Shown: positions 1 through 13,871 of the stretch, one piece after another
Position numbering within the stretch: position 1 is the first letter of the stretch
Layout of the letters: every line of letters starts with the position of its first letter
DNA from: Apiotrichum sp. Y4204
Lineage: Eukaryota; Basidiomycota; Tremellomycetes; Trichosporonales; Trichosporonaceae
Assembly (NCBI GenBank): GCA_025531455.1
Contig: JAMYHL010000148.1
Coordinates: forward strand, 1-36,433
Length of the DNA stretch: 36,433 nucleotides
Reading direction: 5' to 3'
Notes under the pieces: model-generated
The model's database searches: none
The model's input: only the letters and a program-made list of their open reading frames with translations
What the model was told of the DNA's origin: nothing
Program-made: the position numbers and the translations under genes

Positions 1-160
1 TTCTCCATTTTTCTCACCGTTTTCTTTCCTTTTCAGACATCCAGTTTGCTCTTCTTCGCATCCTTCTCATTCTCGTCGCCTCGAGGCATCGACAAACGCA
101 CTGCATCCACCGACAACTCTCTCATCTTCCGGCTGTGCATGCACAATATGGGTCGTCTTC
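1..160. other. Pyrimidine-rich leader-like segment at left edge
   Basis: The first 160 bases are strongly C/T-rich on the plus strand and include a tract ending in TTTTCAG, like a fungal 3' splice site or gene leader. No ORF of note starts here. It resembles the 5' leaders of the genes on the right side of the window, so it could be the edge of a neighbouring gene cut by the window. That is inference only. Confidence 0.3.
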
Positions 161-2023
161 CTGAATTCCCAGATGTTTTGCTGTGATCTGCGAGTGCGTC
201 ATCAGCGGTCGCTCCTGGTTCCCTTTGCTTTTACGGTCTGTGTCACCCAATCTCAACATGTCGTCTCTTTCCAGCACTCGATCTTTTTGCTCAAATGCTG
301 CATGGCATTGTTATCCACAGGCAAACGCATTGTGATGCTTGCTCTCGTCAAAGCCGTCAAGCAGGTTGTCCTGTCCGTGGTTTCCATTCTCGTGTTTGCC
401 ACCCAATCTCACCGTCCTGCCTGGTATGGTACAAACCCGTGGCTGCCTGCATTGCCATGTGCAGTATCTGCATTGGACCGCGATTGCACTGTCAAGTCAC
501 CAAGCATGCATTGCCAAGTATACGCATCCATGCTCTGCCTATAGTGTCTCCGTTCATTGCAGCTCTCCAGAGCTGAGGGATGTTGTTCTCGCTGCACAAT
601 TATACCGGCAACAGTCACCCAGAGGTGTTTCTTCAACTGCTTTTATTTTTCGCCACCATTTTTCGCCACCATGGTTCTCCTTCATGCATGCTTGCTGACT
701 GAGCAACACAATCACAAGCAGTGCATTGCATCTGACCATTCATTTCAAAGCCTACATTGCGAGTGGATGCAAGCCGTTGAAAGCATGAGGCAGTGTACTG
801 AGTCAGGAGTGGTGGTGTTGTATGTATTTTTTTGGGTGCTCATGGAAATCCTTTGTTATATAGCTTGGCCGCCTTTTCTTGCAAGGAAGGGCATATTAGA
901 ACAGCGCACGCCGAGTTGTGCCTAATGGATTGCACGCCAGTTTCCTAATAAAGAGCCTTCCAGGGCGACTCCCAATTCATACCGCATTTCAATCCAGTCC
1001 CACACAGTCTTTTTCCCCTTCCGCTCGGATTTACCGTCTTCGCAATTTTTCTGAACCAGATGCGACGCCCTTTTGTTTCTAATGAGCTGCGCTAGCGTTT
1101 CTATACATTTCAGTTCCTTTTTGGTAGCCGATAAAACATGCACATGGACAACACCATGCAATGCATTGCCGTTTCAGTTTACCCACCACCATCTATCTCT
1201 CGTGAATCAACCCTGTCATTATCACAACACGTAGAGCAGCTCTTAGCAGCTGCCATGCCCAAAGAGAATGCATGGAAAAGACCATTTCGGGCCGCCATAC
1301 CAGCTGGCAGTCTGCAATGTCCGGCCTTATTATGCCAGTGTAGTGCCCCACCCCGAGGACTAATAGCAATGATAGGCGACTATAATACTTTGGTATATGC
1401 CTTGCTATTACGGATCCGATCAGACCATCATCTCGAGCATCACTGTAATGACGGGCACCTACCATCCATCCATAACTAACGAGTCCACTTCAAGCCTTGC
1501 ACAGCACATAGAGAATCAGTGGAGATACCACGTCGTTGAGCATCATGCAACACAGATGCCACCGACAGTGGTTATGAGGCGTTGCGTTTGACTTTCCAGC
1601 ATGCACCACCGTGGATGGGTGGTAGCCGTATTTCACTGCAATGGGGCCACCACTAGACACCGTTAACGACCAGATGCTGCACAACTCTAGGGTGTGTTAC
1701 TATGGTCTCTCTTTAACATGGCCGTCAACACGATCATCTAGATGACCACCCGGGAGGCACTTCACAACAGCACAGACCAGCAAGCTAACGCGCTTTCATC
1801 TTCGTTACCCTTGGCAAATGCATTCGTAGCGCGACACAGCGTACACAGCGCACACAGAAGCCCATGAGGCATAATACGGCAGCCTTGACGGTCCATCAGC
1901 GATGAACACAACCAACCGACCGAACAGTGCATGCAGGGCATCGCTACGCCTGGCAAAATCAACTATGACGTCACTGCACCGCGTGCTTCTCGCGTGATCC
2001 GCCTGGCCAAACACTCGAACACT

Positions 2024-2053
2024 CTCCTACACACCAAACTCCTACACACCAAA
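2024..2053. repeat. 15-bp tandem duplication
   Basis: Two exact, adjacent copies of CTCCTACACACCAAA (2024-2038 and 2039-2053) lie in the gene-free island. This is a simple local duplication with no apparent gene context. Confidence 0.9.
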
Positions 2054-2411
2054 CACCAGCCCACGTCGCTCACACTATGCTGACCATCGTTTCCTACGAC
2101 AGCAACAACGAATGCACTGCACAACATCGTTGCAGCACGTGAAAGGAACATGGCTGCGTGCTACGGATAGACAAGAGCAGGCTAGTCGCAGCTGGTTTGT
2201 GTATTGAGCCAATATGGGCGCCCACTGCACTGCATACTAAGCTGAGGAGGTGGTCGACGACTGCTCACCACATGGACATGTTGTGAGCATATGTGGTGAG
2301 CATGCTAAACCTGTATTCATCCGTAAGGAATGTATTTAGCCCAACAACTCACCCTACCAGTGACATTAGGCTACTCCCACTGTGCAGCGATAAGGTGAGC
2401 CCACGATGGTT

Positions 2412-2482
2412 ATTCCGACCCAAGCTGGGGTGATGCAGAGGTGATGTGCTGTTTCTTGGATTCCAACCCAAGCTGGGGTGAT
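2412..2482. repeat. Pair of near-identical 23-bp direct repeats
   Basis: A 23-bp word containing CCCAAGCTGGGGTGAT occurs at 2412-2434 and again at 2460-2482 with one mismatch. The spacing is 48 bp start to start. The core AAGCTGGGGTGAT is identical in both copies. It could be a small decayed tandem duplication. Confidence 0.85.
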
Positions 2483-4890
2483 CTTGGATTGTTAAGGTCT
2501 CCAGAGTCCCTCAAAGAGCAGCCTCCAAAGGTTTGGAGCCTTCTCGACTCCATTGTCGTCGTTGATAAATATTCCCAGATGACTGCCCATGTTGGCAGAC
2601 GTTTGTATGGGCAGCGATCTCAACAGGGATGTCAACAATAGGGATTGATACACTTTTCTAATACGTCAACACAGGGCACCGTTAACGGGTATCCAGACAC
2701 TCATTAGGCTCCCCTAAGCGATTTATTACCATTCGGGCCACGGCCACTCCACACCCGAAAAGCAATTCAACCACCATCCTGCTCTTGCACTAGCAAGCAC
2801 TAGCAATGCACGATGCAAATTGCCGTGCTTAATTGACTGCATCCGTTCGTGGTATGAAGCACTACGCAGGCGTAGCTACGATGTTACATGTTCCTGCAGA
2901 CAAAACCCAATACTATGGAGCAGATGCAACTCCATAGGCGTCCGGACCCCAGCATACGGTACGCACTGTTCTCATAAACGGTCGCAGCTGTACACACACG
3001 ACCCAGCGTGTGGCCTTCTGCATGCATGAAAAGGCCCATGCATGGCCTCTGGGGCCTTCCTATGCATGGGTGCTGTGGTGGGAGGGCTTGGGGGGGTTGT
3101 AGGGGTGTGTGTGCTCCTGGGTGGTGGTAAACACTCACTCGCTCCCTCGGCTGCACCACAAACCTGGACGCTGTGGGTCAACATCATATGCCTGCAGGTA
3201 GTCAAGAAGGAGCTGAAAGGTGATGCAGCTTCACGGCCGGACATACAGCGTTAATCGTTGCTGAGGGTGTGTGCTGGTCGAGGTATATCGCTGGGTGAGG
3301 CCTTTACATGCACCTACCCAACTCGCTCGACTCATTCAGCTGGATGCATGCAGGCAGAACACAGCAGGTCGGGCCCGTTTGAGTGTAGCGATGCCATAAG
3401 GGTTTGTACATATGAAAGACTTTCGGTATGCATTGGGTGGAGTCGGAAGTGGATGTACTTGGACATGCATAAATAATGTTCTCTACATAGTTTCAACTTT
3501 GGGGCCTAATGGGCACCGCTGGGGGCTATATTAAAACGCAGGGCTTCCAGCTGGGCTTAATCCTGACGAAATAATTGCATCTACGGTGCCTACCATCTTG
3601 CCCCTGGGTCCAACTTGGCTGACGACAATCCTCACCGTACGGTGGTGGCACGTGGCAGAAACGTGCTTAATTTTAGTAAACTCCCTCACTTTTTTTTAAC
3701 TCGCTCTCACTATAATAGACGACAGAAAACATCCCATTCCACCCCACAGAGTGCCCCAATGCATGCATCCACTGGACAGGACGTGTAGGACCCGGAGTGC
3801 AGTCGGGCCAGCCTTGAATGCAGGTGGATGCATGCCTCATGTAGGATCTGGGTGACTTCTCGTCTAAGAGTAAACATGGTGGATGTCCATCCAAAACACC
3901 ATTTTTGAATTTTCCAGGCCGCCAACAGTGCAACTCAAGCAGGCCGCTGCTACAAATGTCTGATTAACAAACTGAGCCGTACGTCGGGTAATGTAATAAG
4001 CCCTCTGGTATCCAAATGTACCGTGCATACGCTTCTGCACAGTGGATGCCCACGGTTGGGTGTCGACATATTTCTGTCCTATGCATATGTAAGGCACCGA
4101 CCAACCTTGTCGTATTAGCCATTACTAATCGGCACGCCGTTTCCATTAGGGGCACCTCCGTAATGAGCTTGGGCGATGATACATTGGACAACATCGACCC
4201 AAACATCGTCCCCAGTGCTGTCCAAGTACCACAACCACCACAATGTAGATGTCTGGCTGATGCCCTTTCAAGCCTCGCTATGCATGGGAGTCAGTATTCC
4301 AACAATGCCGTGCCCGATAGATGCATGTCCTGCCATGTCAAGCAAGCGATGGATTGCCATGCCAGATCATACCTTGCCATGCGCGTGATGCATGCATTGC
4401 CGTACCGTCCCCTTACCATGCCATGCCATTCGGAGGCGGTGATGAAGTCAAAGTCTGGGACCTCTCGTGGTGGTGGTTAACGCCAGGCCGTCATCCTGGT
4501 CGGACATATCTAGACAATGGCCAACGCTCAGATCATTAGGGTCCATCATACGGATGCTGCGCAATGATCAATACGCATCGATCGCCCATGCAACATCCTC
4601 AATCGCAATATAAGAGAACGGCGAAGTAACGACTGTCAGTGCGACTAGAATGTGGGTATTGCAATAGGCGGTTGATACCATACATGCATATCAGTCTGCA
4701 CCCATTGTAACGGTAAATGTCCCGTTATTTGTTCTGGGAGTCTTGCATGACCGTATGACTGTTGCACGCTCAACCCATCTGCATGGCCCCCGATAACCAA
4801 GAACGCTCAGCTGGATATTATGATCCGTTCATGGCAAGCAGCAATGGGGACACTGAGAACATCAGTTGCTGTGAATATGCTGGATACGCC

Positions 4891-4915
4891 CACCATAGAT
4901 AGCTTTGCTATGGTG
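4891..4915. repeat. Short hairpin, 8-bp perfect arms
   Basis: CACCATAG (4891-4898) and CTATGGTG (4908-4915) are perfect reverse complements separated by 9 bases. The hairpin is isolated in non-coding DNA with no T-tract, so a terminator role is not supported. Confidence 0.6.
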
Positions 4916-5957
4916 TTCTAATGATAAGCTTTTGTAATCCTCGTCAACCTTTTCCTAGTCTAACTGTATTGCCCGTGTCCTAATCCCTCGCCCAGCGGAG
5001 TAGTCAGAAGACTGCATGGCGAGTATAGTATGCTATGAACATTTCTTTTGTTTCTACCACACATGGCGTGTCGTATTGCCTGTCATGGTGATTGCCGTAT
5101 GACTGCACCGTGAAGCTGTCCATCGTCTATGCCGTATGCTTGCATGCTTGTCTACTTGGATGCTTATTCCTGTGCTACCAACGCCTGTACATGCCCCCCA
5201 GCCTGCACCGGGTCGTGTATGCTCGCCAGACTCGGCCAGAACCAAATGAATGCATGCACCTGTGACGTGTCAGAGGCTCGGCGAGTTGCGATGCCTGCGG
5301 TGGGCTGGGCATGTACAGTGGCATGACAGGACACCCCTCGTACATTGGCCTAGCCAACTCCACAGCGTGCATCGCGCAATGCATGCCCAGGAGAGATACA
5401 AGGCTCGTGCTCCGTATCATGGGGAGAGCTATTGCCGAGCCTGTGTCCAAGCCTGTGTGGTCTGGGCAGCCTGGCACACAGGACGATGCAGGACGATGCC
5501 GAAGAGATCATTTACAGCCTGGGATGCGACGGCTCATCCTCCACGGGGCCAACACATCATGGAACACACAGTATCATACAGCTGCCTAACGAGCTGGGTC
5601 TTCCTTAGGGTTCACCGCGACTGTCGCCAGGATCTCAACTGAGCGAGCCAGAGAGAAAGTTGGGATGGAATCAGCATGCATTGTCATGGGCATCTTCATT
5701 GCAGCCCAGGCGTTTGATTGCACAAGCCTTCACAAGGGAAATTGGTGGTATCATGGGGACACCGCAGGACATTCAGCAACACGAAGGACAGGAATGAGCT
5801 GCAGACGATCCGATAGTAACACTCTGCAAAATGGGATGCATTGCCGGAAAGCAAAGCATCCTTCAGTCTGCCAAGACGCAATGCTGTCAACCAAAGGGAA
5901 TCCCAAACGCGCTCAAGGCTTGCGTTGCGTGCAAGTCAAGAAGAAGTCGACAAGAAT

Positions 5958-5995
5958 GGTTGGCAAGTAGCACGCACGGTTGGCAAGTAGCACGC
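5958..5995. repeat. 20-bp-period tandem duplication
   Basis: The 18-bp word GGTTGGCAAGTAGCACGC occurs at 5958-5975 and exactly again at 5978-5995, a 20-bp period. It contains the TTGGCA core that recurs across the gene-free island. Confidence 0.9.
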
Positions 5996-6762
5996 GACGA
6001 CATCAACACATCCAAAGCCGTGCATGCATTGCCCGTTGCATTGCCTATTCCATCATGGCATAGGTAACGATGCAGCAGCAGTACGAGACGTGCTGAAGGA
6101 CCAGCAGCACAATGCCATGGAAGTCAAGTACATCTGCCTCGCAGGCCATGGCTTCGCAGTGCCCAGTCTCAGATGAACTGCCGTGCCAATGTCGTACATG
6201 GGGATGGCACCCAAGAAGAGCACAGGAGAGGATAAAGCATTTGTCTGCCGTCATGAAAGAAAGGAGGCAGCACGAGCAACCTCTTTCGAAGGATTCAGAG
6301 AAGCAAAACAAGCCATGGTGATGCCGGATCGACTGAGCTCCAGGAGGGTTGGTAGGATCACTGATCACTGCGTGTTGCGATATGCACGAGCACATGCAGA
6401 GCAGCATAGAACACCGTGTGTGAGAGAGACAGAGCACGCCAGAGTGAAGAGGTCACAGAGAGAGACAAATGGATGCAAGAGCACAGGACGAAGACGTACG
6501 GGATTCAGGTGTGAGTGACTGAATGAATGGTGGATGCACAACGCCAAGAGGGTGACACGTCGACAAGATCTGGCTGTTGATCGCGGGCAAAAGGATGGGC
6601 AGAGGAGAAGAAGGATGTGAGTGTGAGGGGGATCGTGATGAGCAAGTCGTGCGTGTGAAAGCTGGAGAGGAAGGGAATTAGAGTGAGCAAAGTGTCCGTG
6701 ATTGTGAGAGAGTGAGTGCAAGTCGTGGGATGCATGCATTCATGCAGGCAGAAGATGAGAGA

Positions 6763-6835
6763 AGGATGATGATGATGAGGATGGCGATGAAGAGGATGAG
6801 GATGATGATGACGATGAGGATGCAGATGGTGAGGA
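6763..6835. repeat. GAT/GAG-rich imperfect microsatellite
   Basis: An imperfect trinucleotide tract of GATGAT, GAGGAT and similar units. In one frame it reads as a run of Asp/Glu codons, but this frame is closed by a stop just upstream and has no plausible start. I treat it as a microsatellite rather than an acidic protein. Confidence 0.75.
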
Positions 6836-9800
6836 ATGTGAGGAGAGGGAGAACAAAAAGAGACGGCAAAGAGGATCGAACAGATGGCCAAGGCTGGAAG
6901 GGGGAGCGGGAGCAAATAATTCCCATCAAAAAACAGTGCCGGGGAGTTCCGGCCGAAAGACGGGTTGCAAGAGCTTTCTCGGCCGAAGCGGGAAGGACAC
7001 GGCTACCCCCACTTGCATGTTCTTGTGATGATCCGGGCACTGTGGGCTGAGTGTCTGTATACCTAAGTACATTCAAAAAAACCATGCATTGTTGTGGGTT
7101 GGCGTGCAGAACATTGGGATGCTTTAGAGCAGATGGCAAGATGCAGTGGGGTGGATTGCAGAGCGTTTTGTGTTGACTCGGGCAGGCATTACGGGTTGGG
7201 TCGGGAAATGACTGCTACACTTTGACATAGCAGAACACATGACAAGAGCACGGTCCTTCATTGCTCGGGACCCAGTGCCCCTGCGTTGGTGCGTCATCCG
7301 CACTGTATTCTAAAGCTGACGAAGTGCACTTGAATAGTCTTTCAGGCAAGTGGTATGACATGCTGTGACATGGTCGGAAAAAGGGTCGACACGGCAGAGC
7401 CAATGTTCAACTGGCTAGAGCTTCGGACACCTGCCTTTCAGGAGCGTCCATAACAGCCCGTCAGTCTAACAATGCCATGATTTTTATGGTGGGCGATGGA
7501 GTGCCGGTCCCGAGCTGGTTTGGAAAACAATGCAAAAGGCCGGTGTGCGTTACGGGTCCGTAAGTCACAGTCCAATTTCCCATTTGTGACGCAGCATTAA
7601 AGCTTGCCGTGCCGGGCTCTTTGGGGTGTTAAGAGACAACCTCTGTCATCTTCGCTGAGATCACCATAGCGGTGAGCTACCATGTATCATCGGCTTGAAG
7701 AGGAGATTTTCTTTTGCCACTCTTCCTGTTGACATGTGAATATTGTACTTGCCAAGCTCGTTTCAACACAAACAGTTTAGCGATTGAACGGCTTGACTTT
7801 GGGAGTTGCTGCAGTGTAGCTGTAACGTTTGTGGATGTGTTGCAGGATGTGTTGGGCGATCGCTCTTCTGCTTTATAGCAATTGTCCAAGGTCTTGCTAC
7901 GTCTAACGTGTTCCGAAGTAAGCCAGCTCTGTCAATGAAGTGTCGCCAGTGGGATACCATGGCTTGTCCTGCCATGGCGTTATTGTAGGGTATGGCCAGC
8001 GTTCACAAATAAATTGTGTTGCCATTACTCGCGCGGATTAACCTCACAACTGCAATCAGCCCACCCTCTTGCGTGAAAGAATGGGCCTGCCAGGCTCTCG
8101 TTCATGAGATGTATGGAAGTTTGGCCATCGTCAATGGCTGTCCTCTGCAAGCTGCTATCATCCTCCGGTCGCCAAAAGCTTTGTCGTGAGCATTTAAACA
8201 TTTCACATTATGTGTGCGTCAGTGTCAGCATTGGGATTACACTGTGGGGCTTACTATGGCATGCTACTGAGCACTTGCTAGCCGAAGAACGTGAGGGGAA
8301 GCCGGCTGGAAATGAGTTGCAGTCACAACTGCTGTCAGTGTCGTCTGAGATTGAACTTACAGCAAAGGATTTCATGCTCTGTGAGGTCTGCGGTAAAGTC
8401 AAACCCCAAGGATGACTCACGATATGCTGCGACAAATTGCGATAGTGCTTTGAGACGCAGTTTGCCCTCCACCGCCATGATCGTCGTTGACCATGATGCC
8501 TTCAGTGTGTTGCTAATTGCTCAAAGAGTACATACTGCACTGCGTGCTCACAAAGTTGCCGTAAAGCCGTCTGCCCAGATATTGGATTCAGTTCACTGAC
8601 AGTAGTCCTCAAGGGGTACAGTAGTTCTGTTCTCCACAAACAATGCCACGATGTGTTTCAGGTGCTGTACTTTGACCTGATAACAGTTTTGCCATGTGCG
8701 GCAGGTTTGCTGAGCCTGTGCTTGAAGAGGTATGGTGGGCAAGCGCTGCGATGCTTGGCGACTAGATTAGTTTGCCATACTTCGGCAAAACCAGTCAAGA
8801 CTCACGAGTAGCAGTTCAATACTGCTCAAAACGATATAACAGGCCTGAGATGTCTTCAGCCCCGGTAAGTTACCCGGTTTAAACGTCGCACTTGATGGAA
8901 TGATCACCTTGAGAAGCACTGTAGAATGGTACAGTAGGTAACATCATTGGCTTGCTTCATGTCCTCTGTTCAATCGGCGATTGCCTCAAAGTCTCAATGT
9001 GTTGCACTTCCCTGCAGGACAGGTAAATGACACTCAAAAGAATGGAAATCGAACCGACAATCTTGCATAAATTCAGTGAAGAATGTTGCTAACCAGAAAG
9101 AATGCTGCACTGCCCAAAGAACTGGCCAGGAGCTTAGGCCCAGTAGGTAATCAATCACACTCCGGCTGCCGACCTTTCTGAAACCAATCTAGGCGTTGGG
9201 CTGAGCCAGACGGGCTATCACGCGTTTTCCTTTTTTTAAACGCCTCCTAAGAACGCACTGATAGGGACGAGGCAGACAGCTCTTAAGAGGTACTGAGGTC
9301 TTGGCAATTCACTCTTGGCAATTCAGGGCAACGTTGTCTTGTCAGAGTTGGGGTACTATGTCCAGTCAGTGATGCAGGATTGTTTCCTCAGCGGGCGTCG
9401 ATCGAACTGTTGCTTTTTCAAAACGGATGTGCTTGTAATGAAGTGTGTCGCTGAGGAAGTGGGGAAGTGCTGCTCTCAGATAGGTTCCCTACCTTACGCT
9501 ACCCATGTCTTGCGAAGTAGGTTGGCATTGAGTGTCTGAGCTTCAACCAGCAAGGCTGTCATGCTAGCATGTCCGAAGCCTGCCGTGTTGGGGAGATACA
9601 GCGTTGGCACATCGTGGTACGTTGAATCAGGGCACGTGCTATCTTTAACCAAAGTCATTCTTACGGAAATGTTGATCTCCTGTTCTGCACAGCGCCCAAT
9701 GACATGTCCGCCTCGTCGGACAGATGAAGATCCTGGCGTGCCAGATTCGGGTTGTAATGTCCCGACAACGGTGGCCTAAGGACCGTTCGGCTTCAAACTG

Positions 9801-11030
9801 GCCTGTGTTGCACCCGTTTCTTGTTGGGCATCGTTTCAGAGAAGAACAAAAATCCAAAGGTGTGAGACGAGTAAAGATGCTTGCCTGACATCTTGTCCGG
9901 ATAAGCTGAATTGCGTGTCGATGTCTTCAAGACGGCATTCACCTAGCAGCCCTACTGCTGGCGCACGCACAAGTACCACAACTGTCATTCTCTCCATAGT
10001 GCGTTGATGGGAAGCGTTGACTACAGTAAAGAGTTAACCTGGCATGTCGGTCTCAATTCTAAGCGGGTGGCTCCTTTGAATAGATGGCTTATTCCTTTGG
10101 CTTGTTAGGTCTGATCAAGGTTAACTGTCCCGTAAAGCTGTGCCACAGATCTTCAAACCACGTTGATGTTACTCCTAAAGGAAGTTGCTTGAAAGGCCTT
10201 CTGTTTGGATGGCATGTCTTGATCGAGTGATGTTTGCGAATAGATTACTCTGTCCTTTCTGCGGTTCCGTGCCAAGATGCCAACAGAGTTGCTATGTCAT
10301 ACTTGTTTCAGTCACTTCGTCTTGCCATGAATACTGCTGTTCTGTCTATTCGATGGGGTAATCCAATTGTGTTGTGCTGCAACGCAGGGCTCTCAAATGC
10401 TATTACGGTGGGGAACGGTACCTCATGACCAAGTGGGTTCCGGAAAGCTGACACTTCAGTCTTATTAATCAATTAAGGCCCTAAGGTGATGTTGTAAGCG
10501 AAGTGTTGTGAGAGACTCTTGTGTTCAGAGGGCTGTGCTGTTAACATGTCATGTTATCCTGGCTAGAATGCTCTTAGTTGTTCGTTAGGAATGGATGTCC
10601 TGTGCTGTGCTTCTTGGATACAAGACTCCTCCGCTTGACCGGTCTATAATGTGATGTCAGTCGCACAGCTTGTCTCTGTTGCGCGAGGCTATTCGAGACA
10701 GCCAAAGTGTGATAACTGGCAACATAGTTGTATGGCAAGAGGAGGTTCGCCGAATGACTTATCACAAAACTGACTTCCTTGGTCAAGGCTGTACAGGTTG
10801 AGTTAGTCTGTTAACGCAGCCATTGTATATCCTGTACAGCCGGGGCGGTTGCCCGTCCTGTTGTACCCAGCTCTGAGATCAATGCTAGTCACTGGCTGCC
10901 TGTCTAGTTCCTTCAACAGTCTTATCATGTCTTCTCTCGTCCTCTCTCGTCTTGGGATAAGCTGCAACATGTCTTGTCTTCCAAACAACCTTGGATTGTC
11001 CTGCGTTGCTCCCCTTCTTTGGATTGTCGT

Positions 11031-11120
11031 GTAATCCTTTGGGTTGCCCTGAGTTGCCTTGAGTTGCCTTGAGTTGCCTTGAGTTGCCTTGAGCTGTATT
11101 GAGATGCCTTGTATTGCCTA
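11031..11120. repeat. Decamer tandem array (GAGTTGCCTT)n
   Basis: Four perfect adjacent copies of the 10-bp unit GAGTTGCCTT occupy 11051-11090. Degenerate copies in the same 10-bp register flank them on both sides (GGGTTGCCCT at 11041, GAGCTGTATT at 11091, GAGATGCCTT at 11101). It is the most regular repeat in the large gene-free island. Its TTGCC core is the word that recurs in scattered form through the rest of the island. Confidence 0.92.
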
Positions 11121-11199
11121 AGGTCCCCTCGGGCTGCCATGTTCCTCGCTTATGTTTCCATGAATGTTCTTTTGATGCAATGCCCTTCCCTTGGATTAC

Positions 11200-11400
11200 C
11201 CTGCCCTACACTGAGAATGCCTTACCTTGCCTTACTGGCCTTACCTTGCCTTACTCGCCTCACAATGCCCTCTACTTTGACCCCGTTACCTTGCCTTGCC
11301 TTACGTTATCTTGCTACTCAGGTGTTGCCTTGCCGTGCCTTTTGCGTCGCTTTGCCTGTCCTACCTTTCTCTTACCTTGCTTGTGATATGTCTTCTGCCC
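11200..11400. repeat. Degenerate CCTTGCCTTA-type repeat tract
   Basis: Just downstream of the decamer array, the plus strand is dominated by CCTTACCTTGCCTTA-like words (for example 11220-11260 and 11287-11345) with few purine runs. This looks like a decayed extension of the same short satellite. Overlapping ORFs of 95 and 108 codons here are Leu/Pro/Cys-rich reads of the repeat and are not credited as genes. Confidence 0.7.
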
Positions 11401-13833
11401 AGCATTCTTATCGCTGGTTATATTGCCCTTGTTGACACTTAGTGGGGCTCTCGTTTCCTCTCCTGCACCGTGGTAATCTAACGTTGTTACATGGATCACA
11501 GTCAGTATCTCATCTGCGCGAGTTGTACTGAAAGGGATAGTGATGAAGCGTCCACAACGTTGCTGTGTGGCACCTGTCCTTAGCTTGAACCTGTTTCTTT
11601 GCCACACTTCGGCAATGGGTCTAAATGATGTCTAGTCGAGATGGTTGAGGTAGTGAGGCACATGCTAGATACTAGGTATGCGGATCCACTGAGCCGTGGT
11701 TACTTCAATGGCTGTTGTTTTGCCGTGACAAGATACGCCGTGTAACCATGATTTTCGATTTGCTTTGTCTTGTCTTGTGACAATGACAGACACGTACCGT
11801 CTTCTACCGTGCTGTGCCAACTTCTCTTGCCTAGATAAGCGAATGCCCTGTGAAGTTTAGTTTGGTCAGCGGTTCGCGGTGGTTCTGCACGACCTAAGTC
11901 CGTCCTGATGCAACACTCGTAAAACGAGCATGGAACAGTAACTGCAGACTGAACGATGTGGTAAGGCAAACGCCTTGCTGGTGAGAAGAGAATGTGACAG
12001 TGCTCTGCCAGTCTCGATAGCGATGCCGGTCGTTGCGATGACCATGAGTTGCTCAAACGACGTGCAGGCGGACATGCTTAAAGGCTATGCCGCTGCAGCT
12101 TGCAGGAGAAGTGGCAAAACGGAAGAAGGTTCAGCACTATGCTGTTCAGCCGCGACCCAAGACACTTGACAAGTCAAGATCAAGAGATGGGATTCCTCCG
12201 ACCATCGGCTGTTGACATGTCCTGCACATGTGTGTGTGAGGTGGTTCTGACTCTTGTTGGGTTTACCTTCCGTCCGTTAACCGTATGTGGTTTTTGGATA
12301 ATTGGCTCATTCGACATTCATTGACTTTACATTACTTGGGATGCTTTTCGCTTTGGTATGCCCTGTCCTTCAAGACGCAATGTGAGTGCCGAGTCAACAC
12401 TGATTCAAGAAGCACGGTGAAGTCAGTGAGAAGTCAAATACTTACAAAGAAGAGATGGCAGGCCAGCAGGATGCCGGCGGCGGTGATCGGTGACAGGCAA
12501 TGATTGTGTGCTCGCCATCCAGAACACTGCAAACATGTCCCGATATGTCATGAATAACTTCGAATCTGACATTTGGTTTCTAATAAGGCTCGTCTCATTC
12601 CTTCACAAATGTCAGCTGAACACCTGACACATCATTGCTGGGGCGGACTGGCAGTCAATTGCTCAAGGAACCCAGTACGCATGTAGAGCATGTGATGTCC
12701 TGGTATGTCGAGGAACGTCCAAGTCAGCAGCACTAAGGCACCAACATCATGGCATAGCGACGAACCGACACGCCATCAACCTGGCACGTCAATGCCGTAG
12801 CCAGCCAGCGGTTTCCACCGACAACGAGTCAGTACAAACATCTGGCACATCATTTCATACCCAATGTCAAAACATCGTACAGGATGCGTCGCCTTGACAA
12901 CTTCCAATAATCTTCGTCAGCAATGACCTACCGTCTGGCCTCACAGCTTCCGACCCAAATTGTCAAGCGTTGCTGCGCCTGGTTTGAGTGTTGCTTCAAA
13001 GGCATTCCCGAGTGCCATTTCCACTTGACATGTTTTGAGCAAGGAGCGTTATGTGCATGGCAGGGAATGAATGGGCTGTCAGTCTGGTGTCATGCGATTG
13101 ACACTGTTCTGCTATAACTCATTTGCTAGTGTCTGCGCATGTGCTAGAAGATATGACCAATGCTCAACACTTCACTCACAGGAGTGACCATTGAATGAAT
13201 CGACAGCAGCTTGGATGGCTGGTCTCACTCAATTAGACGCTGAGTGCTCAAAGCCAGTTGGTGCTGCTGTGCTACCCAAATCCTCTGTCATCTCGAGCTT
13301 CCGATGAGAGGCTCGGCTGCAGGCGAGCAGCCCTCCAATTGCCTGGTAGGGCAACAACAGGCCGCTCAACCCTGCACATGACAGCATTGACTTTCCATTC
13401 CTGTCTGCGGTGACTTCCGAACTTGAGTCCACCTAGTTCGAAGATCACAGTCCAGAGAGTAAATGAGAGTTCTGCTGCAACAAAGTAGGATGTCACACAA
13501 CGTAGTTGCTAGAGGACTGGCCAGGTGAGTCGGCACCCCATAAGACGAACAATCTTGGCAGCAAAACGCGTGTACAGCTTAGCCGACGAGCTACCACAAA
13601 TCCAACTGTGTCAAGGTCAGTGAAACCTGTACATTATCGTAGCTCCGGGGGTTGAGGTTTCAAGGATCGGGGGATCAGCGTCTTTCCTGGACGCAGTACA
13701 GCCCTCAGGAGTTAATCCGGAGTAGTCACGCTGGTTAAAGTTGTTCCAATCTTCGTAACAGTATAAAAGCCAAAATGTAATGAGAACAGCGGGTTAGGAA
13801 AGCAGGTGCGTCAACTGGAGGTACGGAAGCCTC

Positions 13834-13871
13834 GGGTTCCCACATGGGGCCTTCGACAGGGTTCCCACATG
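13834..13871. repeat. 13-bp direct repeat pair
   Basis: GGGTTCCCACATG occurs exactly at 13834-13846 and 13859-13871, a 25-bp period, in non-coding DNA. Confidence 0.85.

Noticed and set aside
6763..7027. Acidic Asp/Glu-rich reading followed by a basic tail
   Set aside because: The frame is closed by a stop just upstream, has no start, and is driven by a GAT/GAG microsatellite.
9040..9065. AATCGAACC on the plus strand, a possible minus-strand tRNA B-box
   Set aside because: No cloverleaf could be formed with the neighbouring bases.
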